DNA of 28,379 nucleotides, taken from Candidatus Bathyarchaeota archaeon (lineage in GTDB: Archaea > Thermoproteota > Bathyarchaeia > Bathyarchaeales > WUQV01). The translations under genes were made by a program, and so were the position numbers. Under the pieces are notes generated by a model. The model was not told the origin of the DNA, did no database searches, and saw only the letters and a list, made by a program, of their open reading frames with translations. Below, piece after piece: positions 22,690 to 28,379 of this stretch (the first letter of the stretch is position 1; every line of letters begins with the position of its first letter). The stretch is taken from positions 1-28,379 of the forward strand of contig WUQV01000217.1 of assembly GCA_009889585.1 (NCBI GenBank), read 5' to 3'.

Positions 22690-22789
22690 GCTTCCATGCC
22701 TCCAACAACCTTAGCGGCACGAGGTAGCCTATCCTCTTAACGCGAACGAGGTAGCCTACCCTCTTAACTCCCTCCGGCAACGCGCTCAC
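22640..22789 (-). CDS. Small basic protein upstream of the split retropepsin-like gene
   Basis: 49 residues from a GTG that lies 28 bases below a TATA-like box, fitting a leaderless mRNA. An internal tandem repeat, KRVGYLVRV then KRIGYLVPL, comes from a 27-bp DNA repeat. A basic Lys/Arg/Ala tail follows. No family is recognised. As the first gene of an operon with the retropepsin-like protein it may be its partner. Confidence 0.45.
   Translation of the reverse strand: MSALPEGVKRVGYLVRVKRIGYLVPLRLLEAWKRASKGQAKAEVARKRN
22719..22768. repeat. Tandem 27-bp repeat, two copies
   Basis: The 23-base unit ACGAGGTAGCCTA-Y-CCTCTTAAC occurs at 22719-22741 and 22746-22768, differing at one base (T or C). 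The 27-base period equals nine codons of the minus-strand ORF. Confidence 0.8.
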
Positions 22790-22811
22790 TCAGCTTCTAA
22801 TAGTGCGATTG

Positions 22812-22822
22812 TTTATAAAAGC
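22812..22822 (-). promoter_or_regulatory. TATA-like box for the minus-strand small operon
   Basis: CTTTTATAAAC on the minus strand, 28 bases before the GTG at 22789. Confidence 0.45.
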
Positions 22823-22880
22823 CAGACGGAAACCCGTGCTTCGGCGGAAGATGAACGGTCGGGCTTGGATTCCTTCAAAG

Positions 22881-22909
22881 GCCAACGGCCCTCCTAAACG
22901 AGGGTTGGC
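22881..22909. other. Bulged hairpin
   Basis: GCCAA / TTGGC (22881-22885, 22905-22909) outside and CCCTC / GAGGG (22889-22893, 22900-22904) inside, with a CGG bulge on one side and a six-base loop. Role unknown. Confidence 0.4.
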
Positions 22910-23310
22910 ATTTACATTCAAGCGTTAAACGGTTAGGCCGTCGTTAAAGCTAGGGCGGAGAACGAGAGTCGAATAAGCTGAAGTTTAACTGCGAATATGT
23001 ACTCGCTGGAATCGACGGATGGGCCTCGACTTAATGTCAGAACCTCGCAAGCTTCCGAGTTAAAGACCCTAATCTTCGGGCGCAGTGAAGCCGTAACGCT
23101 TGGGTAACGTTCGCCTGGGGATGCGCTCGTCGTCCTAACGGTTTACGGCCATTTGCCTCAAGTCGGCCGTTCGTTAGCCGTTCAGCTGCCCTTATGGCCC
23201 TTGAGCGATGCAGACCCAAGTGGTGATGATGGGGGAGTTGAACCATAAGGTTTTTAACAGGCTGGCTAAACATTTAACGCTCTTCACTTGATCGTGCGGA
23301 GGTTCTTCGC

Positions 23311-23634
23311 TTGAAAGAGGTGAACGTTAACGAAGATCAGGCTACGTACTCCATGAGCCAAGTAGATATGCTATTTGAAGGTGCTGAAAGACTTTACGAG
23401 GAAGCTCTGGATGATTTAAGGGAAGGCAGGTTAAGGATCAAAGGGTTTTCCAACCTCGACTTGACTTTCCAAGGAGTCGACGTCCCAGGTGGCGCGAGGT
23501 TTGAGGTCGCGGAGAACCTTAGGGAGGATATCGACGTGATCGTTGGAAGGCCTGAGATAGACGCTTGGGATATCGTCTTCACGCCGGAAGGTCCGAGGCC
23601 GAGGAAGGTACCGATAGAATTTGAGATAGTATGA
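23311..23634 (+). CDS. Hypothetical protein, possible chimera of a HEPN-like helix and a retropepsin-like C-terminus
   Basis: 107 residues with a TTG start eight bases after GGAGG. The N-terminal helix MLFEGAERLYEEALDDLREG resembles the first helix of PaREP1/HEPN-type archaeal proteins. The second half (DLTFQGVDVPGGARFEVAEN, then DIDVIVGRPEIDAWDIVFTP and PRPRKVPIEFEIV) resembles the closing part of another archaeal retropepsin-like group, which ends IIGRxxIDxWxIxFTPxGP. It lacks the catalytic D-T-G half. Both likenesses are from memory and weak. It may be a leftover of two neighbouring genes fused by deletion. Confidence 0.55.
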   Translation: MKEVNVNEDQATYSMSQVDMLFEGAERLYEEALDDLREGRLRIKGFSNLDLTFQGVDVPGGARFEVAENLREDIDVIVGRPEIDAWDIVFTPEGPRPRKVPIEFEIV

Positions 23635-23726
23635 AGATATAGGCTCCGCTTGATAAACTCTAACGACAGGAATAACTGCTAGACGTAACGTTTAAAAGAT
23701 TAAGATGTTACAAGCGGCTGTAGAGG

Positions 23727-23916
23727 ATGTCCGAAAGCAAGATTAGTGAACTACTCCTCCTTATCGAAAGGGGCTTCCTGCTTCAACGATGATCTGCGGC
23801 GTCTCCACGGGCTTGAATCCGGGCTATCCCGCTTCAACTTCCCTTCGGCTTTACGGGATGCAGGGCTCGAAGCGGCGTTACGCATCCAACCTCATGCCTA
23901 CAGGTTGACGGATTAA
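23727..23916 (+). pseudogene. Frameshifted remnant of unknown gene
   Basis: The ATG 33 bases below TTTAAA (23691-23696) reads MSESKISELLLLIERG and then loses its frame near 23775. Another frame continues as CFNDDLRRLHGLESGLSRFN, PSALRDAGLEAALRIQPHAY up to a TAA at 23914-23916. The two halves look like one helical protein broken by a shift. No family is recognised. Confidence 0.35.
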
Positions 23917-24179
23917 TGCGTATGAATTGAGGATGTAAGCGCATCGGATTTCATCCCCCCTCTCACGAAAGGGGACTTCACGCTGATAGAGTTAAACTCG
24001 CGCAACGCCTCTGTAGGCACGCTTAAGCTGCTCAGCCGCCCTTACCCCTCTTTGGATGTATAACAGCTAATTTACATGTAGGCTTAAGAGGCGCTCGATA
24101 CGTCATTACGGTGAAAAGATCAACAGGATCTACGCTTCAGCCATGACCTCTAAAGCTGGTGTTAAAGGCACGTTAACCC
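23917..24179. other. Rest of the gap before the nuclease gene
   Basis: No gene, RNA or repeat that I can support. An ATG at 24143 is in frame with the nuclease but lies above its likely promoter. Confidence 0.4.
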
Positions 24180-24189
24180 ATTTATTTAT
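24180..24189 (+). promoter_or_regulatory. TATA-like box deciding the nuclease start
   Basis: ATTTATTTAT lies about 28 bases before ATG 24212, which would make that the leaderless start and exclude ATG 24143. Confidence 0.45.
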
Positions 24190-24211
24190 CCGCCGACTGA
24201 AAAGGAATTGG

Positions 24212-24673
24212 ATGAGGAGAGTCATTCGTCGAGCCTTGATCGTCGGGTTAGCGCTTATAGCCGTTAGCGCGTGGCATATTTTAACTTCCTTCGAAGGAGC
24301 ATTAAAGCGTCAAAGAGCCTTCGTCATCGAAGTCATAGATGGAGATACTATCGTAATAGAAGGAGGCGTTAAAGTAAGGTTAATTGGAATAAATGCTCCT
24401 GAAAGAGGTGAAGAGTATTATGAGGAGGCTAAGTCCTTCTTAATGGATAAGATTCTATATCGAGAGGTTATATTAGAGCGCGATGTAGATGATAAGGATG
24501 CTTATGGACGAATTTTGCGATACGTATGGTTAAATGATGAATTAATCAATGCTGAAATAGTGAGGCTTGGTTTAGCAGTAGCTAAAGTGCATAGACCGAA
24601 TGTTAAATATCAACACTTAATAGAAGCAGCTGAGCATGAGGCCAAGGTTAAGCGAGTTGGATTATGGAGTTAA
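24212..24673 (+). CDS. Membrane-anchored staphylococcal-nuclease-like (SNase) protein
   Basis: 153 residues from ATG 24212 (176 if ATG 24143 is used). A short basic stretch MRRVIRRA and a hydrophobic helix (8-26) form a signal anchor, placing the enzyme outside the membrane. The SNase fold follows: EVIDGDTIVIEG with Asp43/Asp45, KVRLIGINAPERGEEY with Arg56 and Glu64, and DAYGRILRYV with Arg100. These correspond to the calcium and catalytic residues of staphylococcal nuclease, so activity is likely. Such enzymes degrade external DNA or RNA. The gene becomes AT-rich after its first 100 bases. Confidence 0.9.
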   Translation: MRRVIRRALIVGLALIAVSAWHILTSFEGALKRQRAFVIEVIDGDTIVIEGGVKVRLIGINAPERGEEYYEEAKSFLMDKILYREVILERDVDDKDAYGRILRYVWLNDELINAEIVRLGLAVAKVHRPNVKYQHLIEAAEHEAKVKRVGLWS

Positions 24674-24761
24674 AGGCTTGTTCATAGATTTACGCCGCTT
24701 GCGCTTAAGGTTTCCTCCTTCATTAACGGGCTTACGACGCAGTAATTGTGAATCAATCATT

Positions 24762-24775
24762 TAAGCGAGCGCTTA
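24762..24775. promoter_or_regulatory. Inverted repeat at the acetyltransferase promoter
   Basis: TAAGCG-AG-CGCTTA starts within the TATA-like ATTTAAGC about 29 bases before the ATG. A regulator bound here would block the promoter. Confidence 0.35.
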
Positions 24776-24791
24776 CCTTTCGTAAGAGGGC

Positions 24792-25322
24792 ATGAGAGGG
24801 CAAAGGTTCGGGGTAGGAATCGTCCTAGGGAAGGGCGTTCAAATGGAGGAGGGCGTAATAGTATGGAATTACGTCGTCATCGGCGATAACGTTAAAATCG
24901 GTCGTAATACGCGAATCGGCAGCTTTTGCGACATAGGAAGGGACGTTATAATAGGGGAGGGATGCATTATACAAGCCCATGTGACGATTTCAAACGGATG
25001 TAAGATAGGCAACAACGTCTTCATCGGCCCAAACAGTAGCCTTTTGAACGATAAGTATCCGCCGAGCGAATGCCTAACGCCTCCGACGATTGAGGACGAA
25101 GCAATAATCGGAGGTAGTGCGACGATCCTTCCGAACGTCGTCGTAGGTAGGGAGGCCGTCGTCGCCGCTGGAAGCTTGGTAACTAAGGATGTGCCGCCTA
25201 GAGCGGTCGTAATGGGGGCTCCGGCGAGGGTCGTGATGACGAGGTCGGAGTACGAGGCGAAGAAGGAGGAATTCGTTCGATTGAAGGGGAAAATCGACGT
25301 TGAAGTTAAAATTCAAGGTTAA
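24792..25322 (+). CDS. Hexapeptide-repeat acetyltransferase (sugar N-acetyltransferase type)
   Basis: 176 residues forming a left-handed beta-helix, with repeated V-x-I-G-x-x and I-G-x-N units (VVIGDNVKIGRNTRIGSFCD, VTISNGCKIGNNVFIGPNSS). The order of motifs, including a coil with NDKYPPSE, TIEDEAIIGGSATILPNVVV and MGAPARVV, is that of WlbB/WbpD-type acyltransferases acting on nucleotide-linked amino sugars. The substrate is inferred. It is convergent with the dehydrogenase-like gene (two bases between the stops) and lies beside glycosylation genes, so surface polysaccharide synthesis is likely. Confidence 0.88.
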   Translation: MRGQRFGVGIVLGKGVQMEEGVIVWNYVVIGDNVKIGRNTRIGSFCDIGRDVIIGEGCIIQAHVTISNGCKIGNNVFIGPNSSLLNDKYPPSECLTPPTIEDEAIIGGSATILPNVVVGREAVVAAGSLVTKDVPPRAVVMGAPARVVMTRSEYEAKKEEFVRLKGKIDVEVKIQG

Positions 25323-25324
25323 CG

Positions 25325-26194
25325 TCAGCTTCTACTTAGGAGTTCATATTCCATTTCCTTCGCTAAATGCTTATCCAATGCTTCAACCCTTCGTTTGACC
25401 TTCTCAACTTCCTCTAAAACGTTTGAATCCTTTATCTCCTCCTTCCTTAATTCGTTCGACTTTAATATCAGCTTAATGAACTCAGAATCATAACTTTTCA
25501 AAAGGAGCTCAGCATTCGGTATTAAACAATGGCCGCCTATGACGCCTGGGAAATGAATAGGCTTATTATGTAACACTCGATGCACATCCTCTAACATGCT
25601 TATGACTTCATTAAAGTCGGCCTTAAAGTGCCTTGATATACGATGCATCTCTTGAAAGCAAGCGATCATCCATGCCCTATACGTCGTCTCAAATAATTTA
25701 GCTAATTCAGTTTCAACGGGGCTTCTTAAGACCTTCGTCCTCATCCCTAATTCTTCGAAGTGAATACGTGCTAACTTAGTCGACTCCTCATTCACACCCC
25801 CAATATACTTAGGCCAAAAGAACAAATCCTCCTTCATACTATCTTTATTCCGATGCATTCCTAAGACAGGCGAATGAACGATATACGTTTGTGTTAAAGA
25901 ATGAATAATATTCGTAGTAGTCAGTTGCACAGTGCTATTAATTATAGTCAAGCTCGGCTTAAACTTCTTCATATAATCAACCGTAGTCCTAATGAATTGT
26001 TCTATATCAAAGCATGGATAACAAATATGTAACACATCGACTTCTTCAGGTAACTCCCTTTGTTCCAATCCCTTCATCTTCTCTACGTTTATATCGAAGC
26101 CATAGACTTCGAACTTCCCACTCTCCTTAACTATCTCGAACAAAGGGCGTCCGACTTCGCCTAAGCCTACGATTAAAACTATTGGCTTCCTCAA
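25325..26194 (-). CDS. Nucleotide-sugar dehydrogenase-like protein lacking the C-terminal domain
   Basis: 289 residues. An N-terminal NAD-binding Rossmann domain (LIVGLGEVGRPLFEI, residues 7-21; FDIN at 33-36) is followed by the central helical domain with ETELAKLFETTYRAW (161-175), which matches the E-x4-K-L-x-E/N-x-T/Y helix of UDP-glucose/UDP-mannosamine dehydrogenases. GVIGGHCLIPNAELL, with Cys223, corresponds to the catalytic Cys motif G-x-G-G-x-C-x-P. The usual third, UDP-binding domain (about 120 residues) is missing and replaced by a charged helical tail. It may be an oxidoreductase on a different carrier or a non-catalytic relative. Probably the last gene of the minus-strand operon, nine bases after the glycosyltransferase. 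AT-rich. Confidence 0.78.
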   Translation of the reverse strand: MRKPIVLIVGLGEVGRPLFEIVKESGKFEVYGFDINVEKMKGLEQRELPEEVDVLHICYPCFDIEQFIRTTVDYMKKFKPSLTIINSTVQLTTTNIIHSLTQTYIVHSPVLGMHRNKDSMKEDLFFWPKYIGGVNEESTKLARIHFEELGMRTKVLRSPVETELAKLFETTYRAWMIACFQEMHRISRHFKADFNEVISMLEDVHRVLHNKPIHFPGVIGGHCLIPNAELLLKSYDSEFIKLILKSNELRKEEIKDSNVLEEVEKVKRRVEALDKHLAKEMEYELLSRS

Positions 26195-26203
26195 AGCAGC
26201 TCA

Positions 26204-27235
26204 CTAAAGCGCATTAACGTTACGAGCCGTTAAATGCCCCTTCGTAGAGGTAACTCCTTCAATCGTATTAAGGATCCTCTCCACTACGTCGATGGGGTTC
26301 TCAAGGCCCTCTAAAAGCCCTTTTACATCCCACCTCTCGCCGATGAGCTTAGCTGCGCGCCTTAAAAGCTCCCTTTCGCCCATCGTGAACATGGGGAAGC
26401 CCTTATTCGTTAAGTAATCGTTCACGTGAACGCGTCCGGCCAATGGTATCGATATCGCCGGCACCCCTTGGAGGGCCGCCTCCCTAACGATCGTGCCACC
26501 GGCGCCGACGGCCAAATCCGCTTGTGCAACAAGGCTCGCCGTGTCGACGAATTCCTCAGGCACGACGAGGCCCTCCCTAGGCGCCCTATCGTAACGAGGG
26601 AGGAAGACGACCGTCCCGAACTTCGTCAACTTCCTCGCCAACCCCTCCATCGGATCGGGCCTTCCTAAGGCGTAAGAAGCCTTAACCTCGAACTGTCTAA
26701 CAACTATCAACGGCCTTTCATAGTCGTACTTCACCGAAGGCTCGAAGCCCTTCGCCCAAGCCACTTCGTCGACGCCGTCGAACGTCACGACGTTCCTCGC
26801 GCCGTAACGTTTTAAGTAAAGCTTCGGCACGGCCTTTGAGACGACTAGGAAGTCGGCTAAGGGGATCGTTAACCTGCTTACGGCTTCAGCATAAGGCGAA
26901 TCGTACGTTAACACGATCGGCACGCCCAAACCATACGCGACCCTACATAAATCGACTGAACAATGGGATATCGCGATGTCAGGAGCCTCGTCCTTAAACA
27001 TTTCGTAAAACGACATCTGCCTTCTCAAGCCCTCCATAAGCCTAGACGAAGGGGAAGATGGATCGTACTTTCCGATGGTGATGAAGCTTTCGTTAAGCAA
27101 GTTCGCTAACGGCAACGTATCAAGGTGCTCCCTCGTCGTTAAGATTACCTCATGGCCGAGCGACCTAAGGCGCCTTGCGATCGCAACCCCATAACGAACG
27201 TGCTTACCGGTGCAAGCGTCGTACCAAATCTTCAT
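26204..27235 (-). CDS. DUF354-type GT-B glycosyltransferase-like protein
   Basis: 343 residues. It starts MKIWYDACTGKHVRYGVAIA with a Rossmann strand, then RRLRSLGHEVILTTRE, APDIAISHCSVD and DSPYAEAVSRLTIPLADFLV, and in the C-terminal half VGAGGTIVREAALQGVPAIS, the donor-binding loop typical of MurG/UDP-GlcNAc 2-epimerase-like GT-B folds. This is the archaeal DUF354 pattern, found in glycan gene clusters. The sugar donor is unknown. It is in operon with the GlcNAc-1-P transferase upstream (42 bp) and the dehydrogenase-like gene downstream. Confidence 0.85.
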   Translation of the reverse strand: MKIWYDACTGKHVRYGVAIARRLRSLGHEVILTTREHLDTLPLANLLNESFITIGKYDPSSPSSRLMEGLRRQMSFYEMFKDEAPDIAISHCSVDLCRVAYGLGVPIVLTYDSPYAEAVSRLTIPLADFLVVSKAVPKLYLKRYGARNVVTFDGVDEVAWAKGFEPSVKYDYERPLIVVRQFEVKASYALGRPDPMEGLARKLTKFGTVVFLPRYDRAPREGLVVPEEFVDTASLVAQADLAVGAGGTIVREAALQGVPAISIPLAGRVHVNDYLTNKGFPMFTMGERELLRRAAKLIGERWDVKGLLEGLENPIDVVERILNTIEGVTSTKGHLTARNVNAL

Positions 27236-27277
27236 GTCGATTAACCTTCCCTCTCATGAGCTTAAGCGCCGTCCTTA

Positions 27278-28150
27278 TTACATTAATCGACCGATTAAGA
27301 CGGCGAGCGAAGCGAATGCGGCGAAGATAGCTGACGTCATTAAGACCAACCGTCGCTCCGTAGAGGGCTTATAGTACGCTATTAGCGTTAAAAGGCTCCT
27401 CCTATGGTTTGCTCGTAACTTCATCCCACTTAACTCTAACCCGATGGTTCTTTTGAGGATGAGGACGTTTAACAGTACAAGCGAGGAGTTGAAAACGTAT
27501 GGTAGGATTGATATTAGTAGCGTTTGCTCTATGTTGGCGATGATAGCATAAGATGCTAAAGTTATTCCTGCAGCAAACGAGCCGGTGTTTCCAACGAATA
27601 TCTTCCCTCTGAAGTTGAAGAATGCTAATGAGATGTATGTACATAATGGAACGTAAAGTAAGATGCGATAGCTTTGATCTGATGACAATAAAAGGGCTGT
27701 TAACGCAATGGATGGGCAGATGGTCTCAAGCCCGTTTAACCCGCCGAGTTGATTAACGGAGTTCGTCGTAACCGTGACGATTAACGGTATGATTAAGAAG
27801 TGAAAGATGGCTTCGCCAACGGGCAAGCCATCGATTTGAAGGGCTCTGAAGTCGATCTTGCCAAAGAAGTAAGTCGCCATAACCGGCGTCCCCTTCCTCA
27901 TTACGGCGAGGGGAAGGGCTGCGAAAACGGGGAGAATGGCCTTATGACGCCATCTTAACCCAGCCCAATCGTCGAACAAGCCCATGAAGCCGCCGAAGAG
28001 CACGCAAGATGCCAATGCTAAAGCGCCGTCTACGTCGAAGTAATGAAGGACGAGCAAGTATAAGGCGCTAACGAGGACGTAAACGACCCCAAGCCCGTTC
28101 GGGACGAGGGGAATCCCAGGCTTATGATAATCCGGAGCCCTCGGGAACAA
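27278..28150 (-). CDS. UDP-GlcNAc-1-phosphate transferase family (AglH/WecA/MraY-like)
   Basis: 290-residue membrane enzyme that transfers a sugar-1-phosphate from UDP-sugar to a polyprenyl (dolichyl) phosphate, the first step of N-glycan or polysaccharide assembly. Seen: HKPGIPLVPNG, the catalytic GLFDDWAGLRWRHK with Asp60-Asp61, NSVNQLGGLNGLE, FVGNTGSFAAG and the basic end loop RANHRRSLL, with about nine hydrophobic helices. TTG 28150 is fixed by AGGAGGT six bases upstream and by an in-frame stop above. Family members usually have a transmembrane helix before the HKP motif, and here it is absent. First gene of the minus-strand glycan operon. Confidence 0.9.
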   Translation of the reverse strand: MFPRAPDYHKPGIPLVPNGLGVVYVLVSALYLLVLHYFDVDGALALASCVLFGGFMGLFDDWAGLRWRHKAILPVFAALPLAVMRKGTPVMATYFFGKIDFRALQIDGLPVGEAIFHFLIIPLIVTVTTNSVNQLGGLNGLETICPSIALTALLLSSDQSYRILLYVPLCTYISLAFFNFRGKIFVGNTGSFAAGITLASYAIIANIEQTLLISILPYVFNSSLVLLNVLILKRTIGLELSGMKLRANHRRSLLTLIAYYKPSTERRLVLMTSAIFAAFASLAVLIGRLM

Positions 28151-28188
28151 GAAGCGACCTCCTGTAAGATGTTGCGAACGCCGGATAC

Positions 28189-28199
28189 AAAAATCTTAT
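28189..28199 (+). promoter_or_regulatory. TATA-like region between divergent genes
   Basis: AAATCTTATCT, about 40 bases before the zinc-ribbon ATG. The reverse strand of the same segment (AGATAAGATTT) lies about 40 bases above the transferase start. Confidence 0.35.
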
Positions 28200-28233
28200 C
28201 TAAGGGCGTTCATGCAAGAAAAGAGGGCTGAGC

Positions 28234-28379
28234 ATGCCGGAAGTTCAATGTTTGGATTGTGGTAAGTTCATCAAGCTTCCGACGTATGGGTATTGGAACT
28301 ATAAGGGTAGGATAAAGTGTACATTTTGTGGTACGTTATGGTATATAGAAATACAAAATGGAGACCTCATAAAGGAGCC
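28234..28379 (+). CDS. Zinc-ribbon protein, partial at the 3' end
   Basis: The first 48 residues run to the window edge. Cys6-x2-Cys9 and Cys29-x2-Cys32 form a zinc ribbon, with Tyr/Trp-rich strands between. A purine-rich GAGGGCTGAG precedes the ATG. Similar tiny zinc ribbons occur in archaeal transcription or translation accessory proteins; the role cannot be told from the fragment. Confidence 0.65.
   Translation, partial: MPEVQCLDCGKFIKLPTYGYWNYKGRIKCTFCGTLWYIEIQNGDLIKE

Larger units (their letters stand above)
22790..23310. other. Gap of about 520 bases with promoters and a hairpin, no clear gene
   Basis: No convincing ORF: frames open here are Arg/His-rich shadow reading. The left end has the TATA-like box of the minus operon; the hairpin at 22881-22909 is the only clear structure. 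The right end has the GGAGG site of the 23311 gene. A structured RNA cannot be excluded. Confidence 0.45.

Noticed and set aside
23037..23273. 78-aa minus-strand ORF
   Set aside because: His/Arg-rich low-complexity translation with no promoter or ribosome binding site. Probably chance in a GC-rich gap.
1..28379. CRISPR array, rRNA, tRNA or replication origin
   Set aside because: No regularly spaced direct repeats, no rRNA-like stretch and no complete tRNA cloverleaf were seen on either strand by eye.

Overview
The window is archaeal and probably comes from a thermophile of the TACK group. The lineage is a guess: Caldarchaeales/Aigarchaeota, Korarchaeota or a relative would all fit. Archaeal markers are a Rio1 kinase, a two-KH-domain ribosome assembly protein, both subunits of DNA topoisomerase VI, ADP-forming acetyl-CoA synthetase, an AglH/WecA-type GlcNAc-1-P transferase and inteins. 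Many start codons lie about 25-35 bases below a TATA-like box, as expected for leaderless archaeal mRNAs. Starts are a mix of ATG, GTG and TTG.

Layout. (1) 2-3877, plus strand: rio1, the KH protein and top6B, the usual archaeal order, interrupted just before top6B by a LAGLIDADG homing endonuclease gene whose first codons repeat the first codons of top6B. (2) 3878-8080: a small leaderless ORF, glnA (minus) divergent from an Lrp/AsnC regulator (plus), then an AT-rich island of decayed genes including a DDE transposase remnant. (3) 8081-11542: top6A, split by two inteins, one of them at the metal-binding Toprim motif. (4) 11543-14382: ADP-forming acyl-CoA synthetase alpha and beta subunits, transcribed towards each other with overlapping 3' ends. 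(5) 14383-17311: a small membrane protein and a radical SAM enzyme with an intein inside its Fe-S cysteine motif. (6) 17312-20314: decayed genes for exported proteins, a single-chain MNT-HEPN (MntA-HepT-like) protein and an SppA-type protease. (7) 20415-24211: a DUF996-like membrane protein, then an accessory patch in which a retropepsin-like gene appears to be cut in two by a 1,029-bp insertion carrying two genes on the other strand, followed by further small and broken genes. (8) 24212-28379: an anchored SNase-like nuclease and a cell-surface sugar cluster (acetyltransferase, truncated nucleotide-sugar dehydrogenase-like protein, DUF354-type glycosyltransferase, GlcNAc-1-P transferase), ending in a partial zinc-ribbon protein.

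How the genes fit together. The core genes serve ribosome maturation, DNA topology, nitrogen assimilation (glnA beside its likely Lrp regulator), acyl-CoA-linked ATP synthesis and surface glycan synthesis. On top of this lies an unusual density of homing and insertion elements: three inteins and one free-standing homing endonuclease, all within 16 kb. Both topoisomerase VI genes are affected.

The most unusual items are the homing endonuclease that carries a copy of the top6B start, the 275-residue top6A intein whose centre looks like a winged helix instead of LAGLIDADG, the retropepsin-like gene split between ATGG direct repeats, and the fused toxin-antitoxin-like MNT-HEPN gene. All family assignments come from reading motifs. 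No database search was run.
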